Assembly (NCBI GenBank): GCA_902785825.1
Contig: CACZZZ010000006.1
Span: 62,001-126,000 of the forward strand
DNA from: an uncultured Bacteroidia bacterium
Lineage (GTDB): Bacteria > Bacteroidota > Bacteroidia > Bacteroidales > UBA932
Reading direction: 5' to 3'
Length of the DNA stretch: 64,000 bases
This document shows positions 24,893-33,873 of the stretch, piece after piece. The stretch's first letter is position 1. The number at the start of each line of letters is the position of its first letter. The notes beneath the pieces are model-generated. The model made no database searches. It was not told where the DNA came from and was given only the letters and a program-made list of their open reading frames with translations. A program made the translations under genes and the position numbers.

Positions 24893-25930
24893 ATGCGTGA
24901 GTCTCTGCTCGGAAAGACACCCGATGAATTGAGGGAGGTGGCAATTAAGGTTGGCCTTCCGGCTTTCGCCGGCAAGCAGCTGGCGGGGTGGCTCTATGGC
25001 CGCAGGGTCCGTTCTTTTGATGAGATGACGAATATCTCAAAAGCCGGCAGGGAGCGGCTCAAAGAGGAATATGACCTGGGCGTCACCATGCCCTCCACGT
25101 GCCAAGTTTCCAAGGACGGGACAAAGAAGTACTTGTTTCCCATGAACGAGGGCGACGCGGTTGAGGCTGTGATGATTCCGGACGACGATAGGAAGACCCT
25201 TTGTGTTTCCTCACAGGCCGGTTGCCGAATGGGGTGCAAGTTTTGCATGACCGGGCGGCAGGGTTTCCATGGCAACCTCTCCGTCGCTATGATCCTGTCG
25301 CAGTTCATAGCCATCGATGAGGCCGTGGATCTCACCAACGCCGTCTTCATGGGCATGGGGGAACCACTTGATAATTACGTCAATGTGAAAAGGGCTATTG
25401 ATGTCCTTACGGCCGACTGGGGATTCGGTTGGAGCCCCAAACGGATCACCCTTTCCACTATCGGAGTCCTACCTAATCTCAGACGCTACCTTGACGAGAC
25501 CCGTTGCCATTTGGCTGTAAGTCTCCATAATCCTTTCCCTGAGGAGAGGGCTTCGATAATGCCGGTCCAGAAGGCATGGCCCGTTGAGGATGTGGTAAAT
25601 CTGATCCGTGAATATGACTTCACCGGCCAGCGCCGGGTGAGTTTCGAATACACCATGTTCGCCGGTTTGAACGACACAAAGCGCCATGCCGACGCGTTGA
25701 TAAGACTCCTTAAAGGTTTGGAATGTCGGGTGAACCTTATCCGCTTCCATAAGATCCCGGACGCTCCGTATGAGACTTCACCGCAGATTGTTATGGAGAG
25801 TTTCAGGGATCGTCTCTCAAATCATGGAATCACCTGTACGATAAGGGCTTCCAGGGGGGAGGACATAATGGCGGCCTGCGGGATGCTGGCCGGCGAGCAC
25901 AGAAAAAAGACAGAAAATCCAGACCTATGA
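24893..25930 (+). CDS. rlmN: Dual-specificity RNA methyltransferase RlmN
   Basis: This 345-residue radical SAM enzyme methylates C2 of A2503 in 23S rRNA and A37 of some tRNAs. The iron-sulfur Cys are 111, 115 and 118 (CRMGCKFC). The mechanistic Cys pair with the methyl carrier is completed by Cys 329 (MAACGML). Other motifs include GMGEPLDNYVNV and AVSLHNPFPEERASIMP. The patatin gene overlaps its stop by 4 bp. Confidence 0.96.
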   Translation: MRESLLGKTPDELREVAIKVGLPAFAGKQLAGWLYGRRVRSFDEMTNISKAGRERLKEEYDLGVTMPSTCQVSKDGTKKYLFPMNEGDAVEAVMIPDDDRKTLCVSSQAGCRMGCKFCMTGRQGFHGNLSVAMILSQFIAIDEAVDLTNAVFMGMGEPLDNYVNVKRAIDVLTADWGFGWSPKRITLSTIGVLPNLRRYLDETRCHLAVSLHNPFPEERASIMPVQKAWPVEDVVNLIREYDFTGQRRVSFEYTMFAGLNDTKRHADALIRLLKGLECRVNLIRFHKIPDAPYETSPQIVMESFRDRLSNHGITCTIRASRGEDIMAACGMLAGEHRKKTENPDL

Positions 25931-28356
25931 GACCAATGAGACATTTATCCGGTTTCTTTTTATTGATGGCGCTGGCCTTTCTGTCAGTGCCGAATCCGGC
26001 GTTTGCCCAGCGGAGTCACGCCGCTCTCGATGCCGCATCGGAGGCCAGGGACTTGAGAGTCAAGGTCATAAAGCATCGCCTGGACTCGATCAGGATTGTC
26101 GAGCATCGTCCGACAGTAGCCCTTGTCCTCGCCGGAGGTGGGGCAAAGGGAGCAGCCCATGTCGGTGTCATCTCCTATCTCGAGTCCATCGGGATGCCTG
26201 TAGATGTGATTTTGGGCACGAGTATGGGAGGTCTGGTGGGTGGAATTTATTCTCTTGGCTATGACGCGCCGCACCTTGACTCACTCATAAGGAGCATAAA
26301 TTGGGATATGGCCTTGTCTGACAAGGTGCCCAGGGATTACCTCTCATATTCCACAATCAAATATAAGGAGAAGTACGTCCTATCTTTCCCGTTCTATTAC
26401 GATAGGAAGGAGTTCCTCAAACAGAAGTCGGATGAGTTGCAATACCCTCACAGGAGCGACGAGATCCATTTCGGTGCAGGTGGGGATGACGCCTCCGGCC
26501 TTGTCAGGTCCAATCTTATGGGTAGCCTTCCGTCCGGAATGGTCTATGGACAGAATGTGAATAACCTCTTCAGCTCTCTGTCCGTAGGTTATCAGGACGA
26601 GATAGATTTCTACAAGGACCTGCCGATTCCTTTCATCTGCGTGGCTACCGATCTGGTCACGGGTACGGCGAAAATATGGAGCCAAGGCAAGCTTAACACG
26701 GCGCTTCGTTCAACGATGTCTATTCCCGGCCTGTTCACGCCTGTCAAAACCCAGGGAATGGTACTGGTGGACGGCGGCATGAGGAATAATTATCCGACGG
26801 ACCTCGCAAAGAAGTGCGGGGCGGATATCGTCATCGGAGTCAATCTCTCAAGCGGCTACAAGTCATATTCGGAAATAAACAATCTTGGAGATATCCTGGA
26901 TACCGGTATCGACATGATGGGACGCTCGTCCTTCGAGAACAATATTGACATCCCGGACGTGACGATCAAGCCTGATCTGCACGAATATTCGATGATGAGC
27001 TTTGACTCGGAGAGCATCGACGTCATCATCGGTAGGGGATATGAGGCTGCCGTGGCCGTGGCCGACCAGCTTGATTCCCTCAAGCGGATCATAGGTCCGG
27101 AGACAAAGTCCATCAACAATCCGGTCGCCGACGACATCAGGCTCGGAAAGGTAATGATCTCCGGTGTCGAGATCACAGGGGTAAGTGACAAGGAGAGCGC
27201 TTATCTTCAGAACAAGATCGCTGTCAAGGCGGGAACCAAGGTCGGAAGTGCCGAGATCGAGGACGCTGTGGCGACCATTTTTGCCACCAATTCTTTTGAC
27301 TATGTCAACTACGAGCTTCTTGGGGAAGACCAGCCTTACCGACTGAAATTCAATTGCAAGAAGGGGCCGATCAACAAAGTGGGTGTCGGGGCGAGATTTG
27401 ACACCGAGGAAGTTGTGGCGGTGATAGTCAATGTCGGCCTGGGAGTGCAGAAGCTTCGCGGCGCCTCATGGGATTTCACGGGGAAGGTCGGAGCCAACCC
27501 CTACGTCGGGGCGGTGTACTCCTATGTGGCCCAGAGGGGAATGACTGTTAATGCGGCCGCCAGCCTTCGCTACACGGACCGCAACACCTTCACCTTGGGA
27601 AACAACAATTTCAGGATCAACAACACCAATCTCAGGCAAGAGGTTTATCTTTCCAATATCAAGTGGTCGAAGTTTTATTTGAAGGAGGGCTTCCGCAACG
27701 ATTACTACAACATCAGCTCGATTCTCTCAGAGCGCGCGATCTGGGATTATAACTCGGAGCAGCTGAAAAACAGCTACCTGTCTTTCTTCCTGGACGGAAG
27801 GAATGATTCCCTGGACGACGGATACGTCCCAACCAAGGGCCAATCGGTCGGAATCTCGTACAGATGGGTTTTTGGTGGTTTCCCGCACAGATTCAATAAG
27901 TTCCATGCTGTACAGTTCGACGCATTGAAGGTTTATGGCGGAGACTCATTCGCCTTTATTCCCTCAATCAATGCGAGGGTCCTGTTCGGAAAGGAGGTCC
28001 CTATCCAGTTTGCCAACACGATGGGCGGTAGCATGGCTGGAAGGTACCTGGAGCAGCAGATGCCTTTCATCGGGATCAACAATGCGGCCTCAATGTCCAA
28101 GATGCTGGGAATCGCGAGGGCTGACTTCCGTGTTAAACTCTACCGTAACAACTATCTGACAGGCATTTACAATTATGCCGTGTCTGTTGACGAGATAAGT
28201 GATTTCAATAACTGGGGATCCAAGGTCTATGACTACCATGGCTTCGGTCTCCAATACACTTATGATTCTATCGTTGGACCTATAAGCGCCAATATCCATT
28301 GGTCGGACTACACCAATAGGGCAGGCGCCTATGTCAGCATCGGATTTGATTTTTAG
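25927..28356 (+). CDS. Patatin-like phospholipase fused to an outer-membrane barrel (PlpD-like)
   Basis: This 809-residue protein has a signal peptide (to about residue 28). The patatin domain has the oxyanion GGGAKG at 70-75, nucleophile Ser 99 in GTSMG and Asp 282 in DGGMRNNYP. From about 400 there is a POTRA-like region (GKVMISGVEITGVSDKES) and from about 480 a BamA/Omp85-type barrel ending in ISIGFDF. This is the type V autotransporter (PlpD) layout: an A1-type lipase carried by its own barrel. It starts within the rlmN stop (ATGA) and recX follows by 3 bp. Confidence 0.9.
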   Translation: MRPMRHLSGFFLLMALAFLSVPNPAFAQRSHAALDAASEARDLRVKVIKHRLDSIRIVEHRPTVALVLAGGGAKGAAHVGVISYLESIGMPVDVILGTSMGGLVGGIYSLGYDAPHLDSLIRSINWDMALSDKVPRDYLSYSTIKYKEKYVLSFPFYYDRKEFLKQKSDELQYPHRSDEIHFGAGGDDASGLVRSNLMGSLPSGMVYGQNVNNLFSSLSVGYQDEIDFYKDLPIPFICVATDLVTGTAKIWSQGKLNTALRSTMSIPGLFTPVKTQGMVLVDGGMRNNYPTDLAKKCGADIVIGVNLSSGYKSYSEINNLGDILDTGIDMMGRSSFENNIDIPDVTIKPDLHEYSMMSFDSESIDVIIGRGYEAAVAVADQLDSLKRIIGPETKSINNPVADDIRLGKVMISGVEITGVSDKESAYLQNKIAVKAGTKVGSAEIEDAVATIFATNSFDYVNYELLGEDQPYRLKFNCKKGPINKVGVGARFDTEEVVAVIVNVGLGVQKLRGASWDFTGKVGANPYVGAVYSYVAQRGMTVNAAASLRYTDRNTFTLGNNNFRINNTNLRQEVYLSNIKWSKFYLKEGFRNDYYNISSILSERAIWDYNSEQLKNSYLSFFLDGRNDSLDDGYVPTKGQSVGISYRWVFGGFPHRFNKFHAVQFDALKVYGGDSFAFIPSINARVLFGKEVPIQFANTMGGSMAGRYLEQQMPFIGINNAASMSKMLGIARADFRVKLYRNNYLTGIYNYAVSVDEISDFNNWGSKVYDYHGFGLQYTYDSIVGPISANIHWSDYTNRAGAYVSIGFDF

Positions 28357-28359
28357 TCT

Positions 28360-28842
28360 ATGGAAGAATATTCGAAAGTTCTGGATCGCCTTCAGGCGCA
28401 ATGCTCGAAGAGAGAGTACTGCTCTTCGGATATATTCCGCAAGGCGATGAAGGCTTTCGATGGGGATAGGGAATTGTCGGAGCGGATCCTTCAGTCCCTT
28501 CGGGATGACAAATACGTGGATGATCTTCGTTACGCGTCGGCGTTCGCCAGGGAAAAGTCCAGATTGGCTGGATGGGGTCCCGCGAAGATCACTTATACTC
28601 TTGTGGGTAAAGGAATTCCAAGGACCATCGTCACGGAAGCTTTGGGTGAGGTTGACCAGAATGAGGCTGACCGCAGAATGCGGTCTGTGCTTGAGACCAA
28701 ACTGAAAACCTTGATTGGTGATCCTCAGATTAAGTTCAAGTTGCTGAAGTTCGGACTCACGAGAGGGTATGAGTACGACCAGGTCGCCCCTGTGGTGGAC
28801 GGATTACTTAAGGAAATTGATTTAAATAATATAGATTCATGA
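28360..28842 (+). CDS. recX: RecA regulator RecX
   Basis: This 160-residue helical-repeat protein has RecX signatures ([60 protein letters not shown]). RecX binds RecA filaments and limits strand exchange. It is located about 3.5 kb from recA and on the other strand, in a run with rlmN and purC; purC overlaps its stop by 4 bp. Confidence 0.88.
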   Translation: MEEYSKVLDRLQAQCSKREYCSSDIFRKAMKAFDGDRELSERILQSLRDDKYVDDLRYASAFAREKSRLAGWGPAKITYTLVGKGIPRTIVTEALGEVDQNEADRRMRSVLETKLKTLIGDPQIKFKLLKFGLTRGYEYDQVAPVVDGLLKEIDLNNIDS

Positions 28843-29780
28843 AAGCTATTGTGGAAACGGGGTTCAACCTCCCTGGACAGGTTGGAAAGTATGTTGGTAA
28901 GGTTCGTGACGTGTATGATATTGACGGAGAATATCTTGCTATGGTTGTGACCGACAGGATATCCGCTTTTGACGTTGTCCTTCCCGAGGGAATCCCGTAC
29001 AAGGGGCAGGTGCTTAACCGCATCGCCGCCAAGTTTCTTGACGCGACCTCTGACATCCTTCCTAATTGGAAGGTGGCAGTTCCTGATCCGGCTGTGACCG
29101 TGGGCTATAAGTGTGAGCCTTTCAAGGTCGAGATGGTGATCCGCGGTTATCTCGCCGGTCACGCCTGGAGAGAGTATAAGGCCGGAAAAAGAACTCTCTG
29201 CGGAGTCCCTTTCCCGGACGGAATGGTCGAGAACCAGAAGTTCCCGGAGCCGATCATTACTCCTACAACCAAGGCCGCCGAGGGCCACGATGAGGACATA
29301 TCCAAGGAAGATATCATAGCGAGCGGACTTGTCAACCGCGAGGATTACGAGAGGCTTGAGGAATATACCAGGGCCATTTTCCAGCGCGGCACCGAGATCG
29401 CGGCGAAGCAGGGACTCATCTTGGTTGACACCAAATATGAGTTCGGAAAGAGGAACGGGGAAATCTATCTTATGGACGAGGTTCACACTCCGGATTCATC
29501 AAGATATTTCTATGCGGAAGGCTATGAGGAGAGGCTCGCTAAGGGAGAGCGCCAGAAACAGCTTTCAAAGGAGTTTGTCCGTGAGTGGCTGATGGCTAAC
29601 GGTTTCCAAGGACAGGAAGGTCAGAAAGTTCCCGAGATGACTCCCGAGGTCGTGGCCGGGATCACTGACCGCTACATCGAGCTTTACGAGCACATTACCG
29701 GCGAGAAGTTCGAGAAAGTGGAGTACTCCGGAGCTTCCATTGAGGCTAATGTGAGGGCTTGGATTGACAGTCTGAAATAG
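28839..29780 (+). CDS. purC: Phosphoribosylaminoimidazole-succinocarboxamide synthase
   Basis: This 313-residue enzyme joins CAIR and aspartate with ATP in purine synthesis. Motifs are [48 protein letters not shown] and [15 protein letters not shown]. The length matches the longer form used by many bacteria and yeast. The ATG overlaps the recX stop (ATGA). The following polysaccharide locus begins 8 bp later. Confidence 0.96.
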   Translation: MKAIVETGFNLPGQVGKYVGKVRDVYDIDGEYLAMVVTDRISAFDVVLPEGIPYKGQVLNRIAAKFLDATSDILPNWKVAVPDPAVTVGYKCEPFKVEMVIRGYLAGHAWREYKAGKRTLCGVPFPDGMVENQKFPEPIITPTTKAAEGHDEDISKEDIIASGLVNREDYERLEEYTRAIFQRGTEIAAKQGLILVDTKYEFGKRNGEIYLMDEVHTPDSSRYFYAEGYEERLAKGERQKQLSKEFVREWLMANGFQGQEGQKVPEMTPEVVAGITDRYIELYEHITGEKFEKVEYSGASIEANVRAWIDSLK

Positions 29781-29787
29781 CCTGCGG

Positions 29788-30801
29788 ATGAAGATTCTGG
29801 TAACAGGAGCGGCAGGTTTCATCGGATCCAACCTGGCGGTCAAGCTTGCCGGCAGGGGAGACGAGGTCGTTGGTCTTGACAATATCAACGACTATTATGA
29901 CGTTCGTCTGAAACTCGCTCGGCTTGAGGAGAATGGTTTTGTCGGACCTTATCCGGAGTGGGAGATCACGACCAGCAAACGCTGGACTTCTTTCCGCTTC
30001 GTGAAAGGTGATATATGCGACAAGGAGTCTCTTGACCGGCTGTTCTCGGCAGAGGAGTTCGATGTGGTCGTCAACCTGGCTGCGCAAGCGGGAGTCAGAT
30101 ATTCGATCACAAATCCGTATTCCTATCTCCATAGCAATCTGGAAGGTTTTCTGAATATCCTTGAGGCTTGCCGGCATAATCCGGTAAAGCATCTTGTGTT
30201 CGCTTCTTCAAGCTCTGTTTATGGTTTGAACGCGAAGGTACCGTTCAGCGAGGAGGACAAAGCTGACAGCCAGGTGAGTCTCTATGGCGCCACCAAGAAG
30301 GCTAACGAGCTGATGGCCCATTCATATTCAAAGCTTTATGGGATTCCGGCTTCGGGACTGCGTTTCTTTACCGTTTATGGTCCCTGGGGCCGTCCGGACA
30401 TGTCTCCGATGCTTTTCGCCACGGCGATCTCGCAGGGGAAACCTATCAAGGTTTTCAACGGTGGCGACATGATTCGTGACTTCACCTACGTTGACGACAT
30501 TGTCGAAGGCACAATACGTGTCATCGACGCCCCACCAACCACCACTGTCCCCTTCGAAGTCTATAATATCGGCTGCTCGAACCCAATCAAGTTGATGGAC
30601 TTCATCTCCGAGATCGAGGCGGCTATTGGCAAAGAGGCTGTGAAAGAATACCTTCCGATGCAGCCCGGTGATGTCTATCAGACCTATGCCGACTGCACAA
30701 AGCTCGAGACCCGTCTCGGGTATCACCCTACGACCACTCTCCATGACGGCATCGCAGCCTTCGCCCAGTGGTTCAAGTCAGACAAAAATCCCTTGCGATA
30801 G
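29788..30801 (+). CDS. NAD-dependent nucleotide-sugar epimerase (UDP-glucuronate 4-epimerase-like)
   Basis: This 337-residue short-chain dehydrogenase has the NAD motif GAAGFIGS (7-14), the SSSVYGLN strand and the catalytic YGATK (Tyr 166, Lys 170). The insertion DNINDYYDVRLKLARL is typical of the CapI/UDP-GlcA 4-epimerase group, which makes UDP-galacturonate. It is the first gene of the surface polysaccharide locus, 8 bp after purC, and probably supplies an acidic sugar to it. Confidence 0.85.
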   Translation: MKILVTGAAGFIGSNLAVKLAGRGDEVVGLDNINDYYDVRLKLARLEENGFVGPYPEWEITTSKRWTSFRFVKGDICDKESLDRLFSAEEFDVVVNLAAQAGVRYSITNPYSYLHSNLEGFLNILEACRHNPVKHLVFASSSSVYGLNAKVPFSEEDKADSQVSLYGATKKANELMAHSYSKLYGIPASGLRFFTVYGPWGRPDMSPMLFATAISQGKPIKVFNGGDMIRDFTYVDDIVEGTIRVIDAPPTTTVPFEVYNIGCSNPIKLMDFISEIEAAIGKEAVKEYLPMQPGDVYQTYADCTKLETRLGYHPTTTLHDGIAAFAQWFKSDKNPLR

Positions 30802-30810
30802 TCTCCTACT

Positions 30811-31773
30811 ATGCCGAAGATCTCCGTATTGATTCCAGCCTATAATGTCGAAAAGTACATCGCCCGGTGCCTTGATTCGGTCATCGGCCAGACGTTCACT
30901 GACATTGAGATCATTATAGTGAATGATGGCTCAACGGACGGAACCGCCTCGATAATAGATGAATACGCGACTCGTGATTCCAGAATACGGGTAATCGTCC
31001 ATCCGGAGAATTGTGGTTTGATGTGGGTCAGGAAAACCTGCATCGAGGCTTCAACAGGTGATTATCTGATGATTGTGGATTCAGATGACAGAATCAAGCT
31101 AGACGCTTGTGAGTTATTGTATTCTGCCGCTGTCAATTCTGGAGCTGATTTAGTAGTCGCGGGATATGAGGTTTGTTATAGTGACGGTCGGAAAGTCTAT
31201 AAAGCGAATAAACTTGAATATGGCAATGACACCCGTGGAGTTGTTAGGGCTATGTTGGAAGATGAGTTGAAACGCTACGAATGGGCGAAATTATATGCGC
31301 GGAGACTACTTGTGGATAATCCACCGGAGTATCTCAAGCATTTTAATCTTTGTGAGGACGAGATCATCTCGTACAACATGGCCTTTAATGTGAGAAAAGC
31401 TGTCAGTATCAGCGACGTGGTGTATGAATACAACCAGATTGATGGATCTCTTACTCATAATGATAATCCAAAGTTGTTTAGGGACATGATGTTCGCCAAG
31501 TCTGTAGTAAGAAATCTATGCTACCGCATTGATGAGGAGATTGGTGAGTTGGCGGATGTGAATATCTTGAAAAGTATTCATTGGATGATTAAAAGCCGGG
31601 GAGGCTCGAACAGGAGAGTTATGGTTCGCAGTGTAGATGATTTTGGTTTTTCATCAATTCTCTCCTTCCCTGCATTGGTGCGTCTCCTTGGCTTTAAGAA
31701 AGGTTTGAACTATTATCTTGTGACGCACTTCAAGTTCGGATCCTGGCTTGTTAATCTATACGATAATGCCTAA
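30811..31773 (+). CDS. Family 2 glycosyltransferase A (tandem pair)
   Basis: This 320-residue GT-A fold enzyme has an N-terminal sugar-nucleotide domain (VLIPAYNVEKYIARCLDSVI, VNDGSTDGT) and the metal-binding DSDD at 90-93. It is a close relative of the next gene: the N-terminal 45 residues differ at only a few places, and a 47-nt run is identical between the two (31324-31370 and 32279-32325). Base composition is more AT-rich than in purC or secA. The next gene overlaps its end by 8 bp. Donor and acceptor are unknown. Confidence 0.85.
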   Translation: MPKISVLIPAYNVEKYIARCLDSVIGQTFTDIEIIIVNDGSTDGTASIIDEYATRDSRIRVIVHPENCGLMWVRKTCIEASTGDYLMIVDSDDRIKLDACELLYSAAVNSGADLVVAGYEVCYSDGRKVYKANKLEYGNDTRGVVRAMLEDELKRYEWAKLYARRLLVDNPPEYLKHFNLCEDEIISYNMAFNVRKAVSISDVVYEYNQIDGSLTHNDNPKLFRDMMFAKSVVRNLCYRIDEEIGELADVNILKSIHWMIKSRGGSNRRVMVRSVDDFGFSSILSFPALVRLLGFKKGLNYYLVTHFKFGSWLVNLYDNA

Positions 31774-32731
31774 GATTTCCATATTAATCCCAGCCTATAA
31801 TGTCGAAAACTACATCGCCCGGTGCCTTGAATCAGTTCTGGGTCAGACATTTGAGGATATAGAGGTCATTGTCGTGAATGATTGTTCGACGGATGGGACC
31901 AGGGGAGTTGTCAAGGAATTCATATCCCGTGATCCTAGGGTCAAGCTGATTGATCACGAGGAGAATTATGGCGTTTGCTGGGCCAGAAAGACTCTTGTCG
32001 AAGCCTCTGAGGGTGAGTATCTGATGTTCGTGGATTCCGATGACACGATAAAACCGAATGCGTGTGAGCGGCTTTATTCGGAAGCCATTGAGAATGACGC
32101 GGACCTTGTGATCGCTTGTTATGAGCTTTGTTTCAGTGATGGCAGAAGAGTCGCTGAGACAAATAAGCTAAATCATGGCAATGATACCCGTGGAATTGTA
32201 AAGGCGATGCTTATGGATGAGTTGAAACGCTACCTCTGGGCTAAACTATACATGCGAAGACTACTCGTAGATAATCCTCCGGAGTATCTCAAGCATTTTA
32301 ATCTTTGTGAGGACGAGATCATCTCATTTACCGCTGCGTTGAATGTACAGAAAGCCGTGTGTATTCCTGACGTGGTTTATGAGTACTATCAGTTTGGGAA
32401 ATCCCTTACCCATAATACGAATCTCAAACTCTTTGGGAACATGATGCGGGCAAGGGCTGTTGTCAAGGATGTGTGTTTCTCAGTTGATGAGGAGTTGGGC
32501 AAAATGGCTGAGGTCTATGCTCTTAAAGGCATCCATTTCCATATTAAAGCCGGAAAAGACAGGAAGGAGGTGTTGGAAATCGCTCGGAAGAATGGCTTCT
32601 CCGGTTTACTTTCTTTCCATTCACTTGTGAGTCATCTCGGATTGCGGAAGGGGATAACTTATTTCCTGGTCATGAGATTCAGCTTTGTGTCCAGGCTATT
32701 ATATGGTAAACAATGGGAGGTAACCAAATGA
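31766..32731 (+). CDS. Family 2 glycosyltransferase B (tandem pair)
   Basis: The ATG at 31766 gives 321 residues that begin exactly as in the preceding paralogue (MPKIS). The upstream in-frame start at 31748 lies inside that gene and is less likely. The GT-A domain has VNDCSTDGT and FVDSDD. It arose by tandem duplication of the previous gene (or the reverse), with later divergence in the C-terminal third. It overlaps both neighbours, so the three genes are translationally linked. Confidence 0.85.
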   Translation: MPKISILIPAYNVENYIARCLESVLGQTFEDIEVIVVNDCSTDGTRGVVKEFISRDPRVKLIDHEENYGVCWARKTLVEASEGEYLMFVDSDDTIKPNACERLYSEAIENDADLVIACYELCFSDGRRVAETNKLNHGNDTRGIVKAMLMDELKRYLWAKLYMRRLLVDNPPEYLKHFNLCEDEIISFTAALNVQKAVCIPDVVYEYYQFGKSLTHNTNLKLFGNMMRARAVVKDVCFSVDEELGKMAEVYALKGIHFHIKAGKDRKEVLEIARKNGFSGLLSFHSLVSHLGLRKGITYFLVMRFSFVSRLLYGKQWEVTK

Positions 32732-33873
32732 GACTAAGCGGTACGACAATCGGATTCATGGCTTCGAATCCTTTGGAGGACAAGAGGGCTTACAGTGGCA
32801 CGATGTATTCCATGGCCAAGGCGTTGGAAGGCACCGGAGCGAAGGTTGTACGCATCCCTGTCGATTCTTCATCATTGCTCCGGAAGCTTTATCTAAAGGC
32901 TGTCAAAGAGGTTGAAAGGTTTATCCCACCGTTGAAGGGTCGATTGAGCAAGCGCCTTGTGTGGAAATCCAGGATCGCAGCCCGGAAGTTGGACATGAGC
33001 ATTATCGAAAAGTGCGATGTCATCTTCGCACCCATGCATTCCGGGACGTTGTTTTCCCTGAAAACCAGCAAGCCTATCGTCTATCTCTCTGACGCGACCT
33101 TTCATGCGATGATCGATTACTATTGGTTCGATTTCCCAAAACGAGACATAGAGGAGGGTGAGATGATCGAGAAAACGGCGATAGAAAAAGCCGCGGCATT
33201 GATCTATCCTTGCCGTTGGGCGGCGGAGAGCGCGGTAAGCGATTATGGGCAGTCCAGAGAGAAGATCACGCTGGCTTATTTCGGCCCCAATCTGGACGTC
33301 AGCAAGATTTCTCCCCATGTGTTCAGTTTCGACGGCCACCTTGATCTGCTCTTTGTCGGGGTTGACTGGAAACGGAAAGGAGGTGACATCGCCGTGGGCG
33401 CATGCAAGTGGCTGAATGAAAATGGTGTTGATGCGACGCTTCATGTAGTCGGTATTAAGTCATTGGATCCCAGTATTTCCTCCTTGCCTTATGTCGCGAA
33501 TCACGGCTTTCTCAACAAGAACAATCCCGAGGAGTATTCAAAGATCATGTCTTTGTATAATCAGGCGGATTGTTTCCTTCTTCCGACTTTGGCCGAGTGT
33601 ACTGGAATCTCGTTCTGCGAAGCCAGTACCTATGGTCTTCCTTGCTTTACCCATGACACAGGCGGGGTGAGCGATTATGTGCTGGAAGGGGAGAGTGGAC
33701 GCCTTTTGCCGCTAGGTTCCACTGGCGAGGATTTCGGCAGGGTGATAAAGAATAGCGTTGAAAGCGGTGAAATGGAACAGTTTTCGAAGGGTGCCCGTCG
33801 GGTTGTCGCCGAACGTCTGTCGTGGGATCTTTGGGCTGAGACAGTCGCCGGCGTCATTGAGAAACTGATATAG
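32728..33873 (+). CDS. Family 4 glycosyltransferase
   Basis: This is a GT-B fold enzyme of 381 residues from the ATG at 32728. That ATG overlaps the previous stop (ATGA) and is preceded by GGAGGT at 32716-32721, one of the few Shine-Dalgarno-like sequences in the window. A start at 32713 is possible. C-terminal motifs are LLFVGVDWKRKGGDIAV and FLLPTLAECTGISFCEASTYGLP, the retaining-transferase EX7E-type region. It uses an unknown nucleotide sugar. The flippase gene begins in its stop codon (TAGTG). Confidence 0.85.
   Translation: MRLSGTTIGFMASNPLEDKRAYSGTMYSMAKALEGTGAKVVRIPVDSSSLLRKLYLKAVKEVERFIPPLKGRLSKRLVWKSRIAARKLDMSIIEKCDVIFAPMHSGTLFSLKTSKPIVYLSDATFHAMIDYYWFDFPKRDIEEGEMIEKTAIEKAAALIYPCRWAAESAVSDYGQSREKITLAYFGPNLDVSKISPHVFSFDGHLDLLFVGVDWKRKGGDIAVGACKWLNENGVDATLHVVGIKSLDPSISSLPYVANHGFLNKNNPEEYSKIMSLYNQADCFLLPTLAECTGISFCEASTYGLPCFTHDTGGVSDYVLEGESGRLLPLGSTGEDFGRVIKNSVESGEMEQFSKGARRVVAERLSWDLWAETVAGVIEKLI

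Noticed and set aside
28725..29486. 253-codon minus-strand open frame
   Set aside because: It is antisense to recX and purC, both of which show full family motifs.
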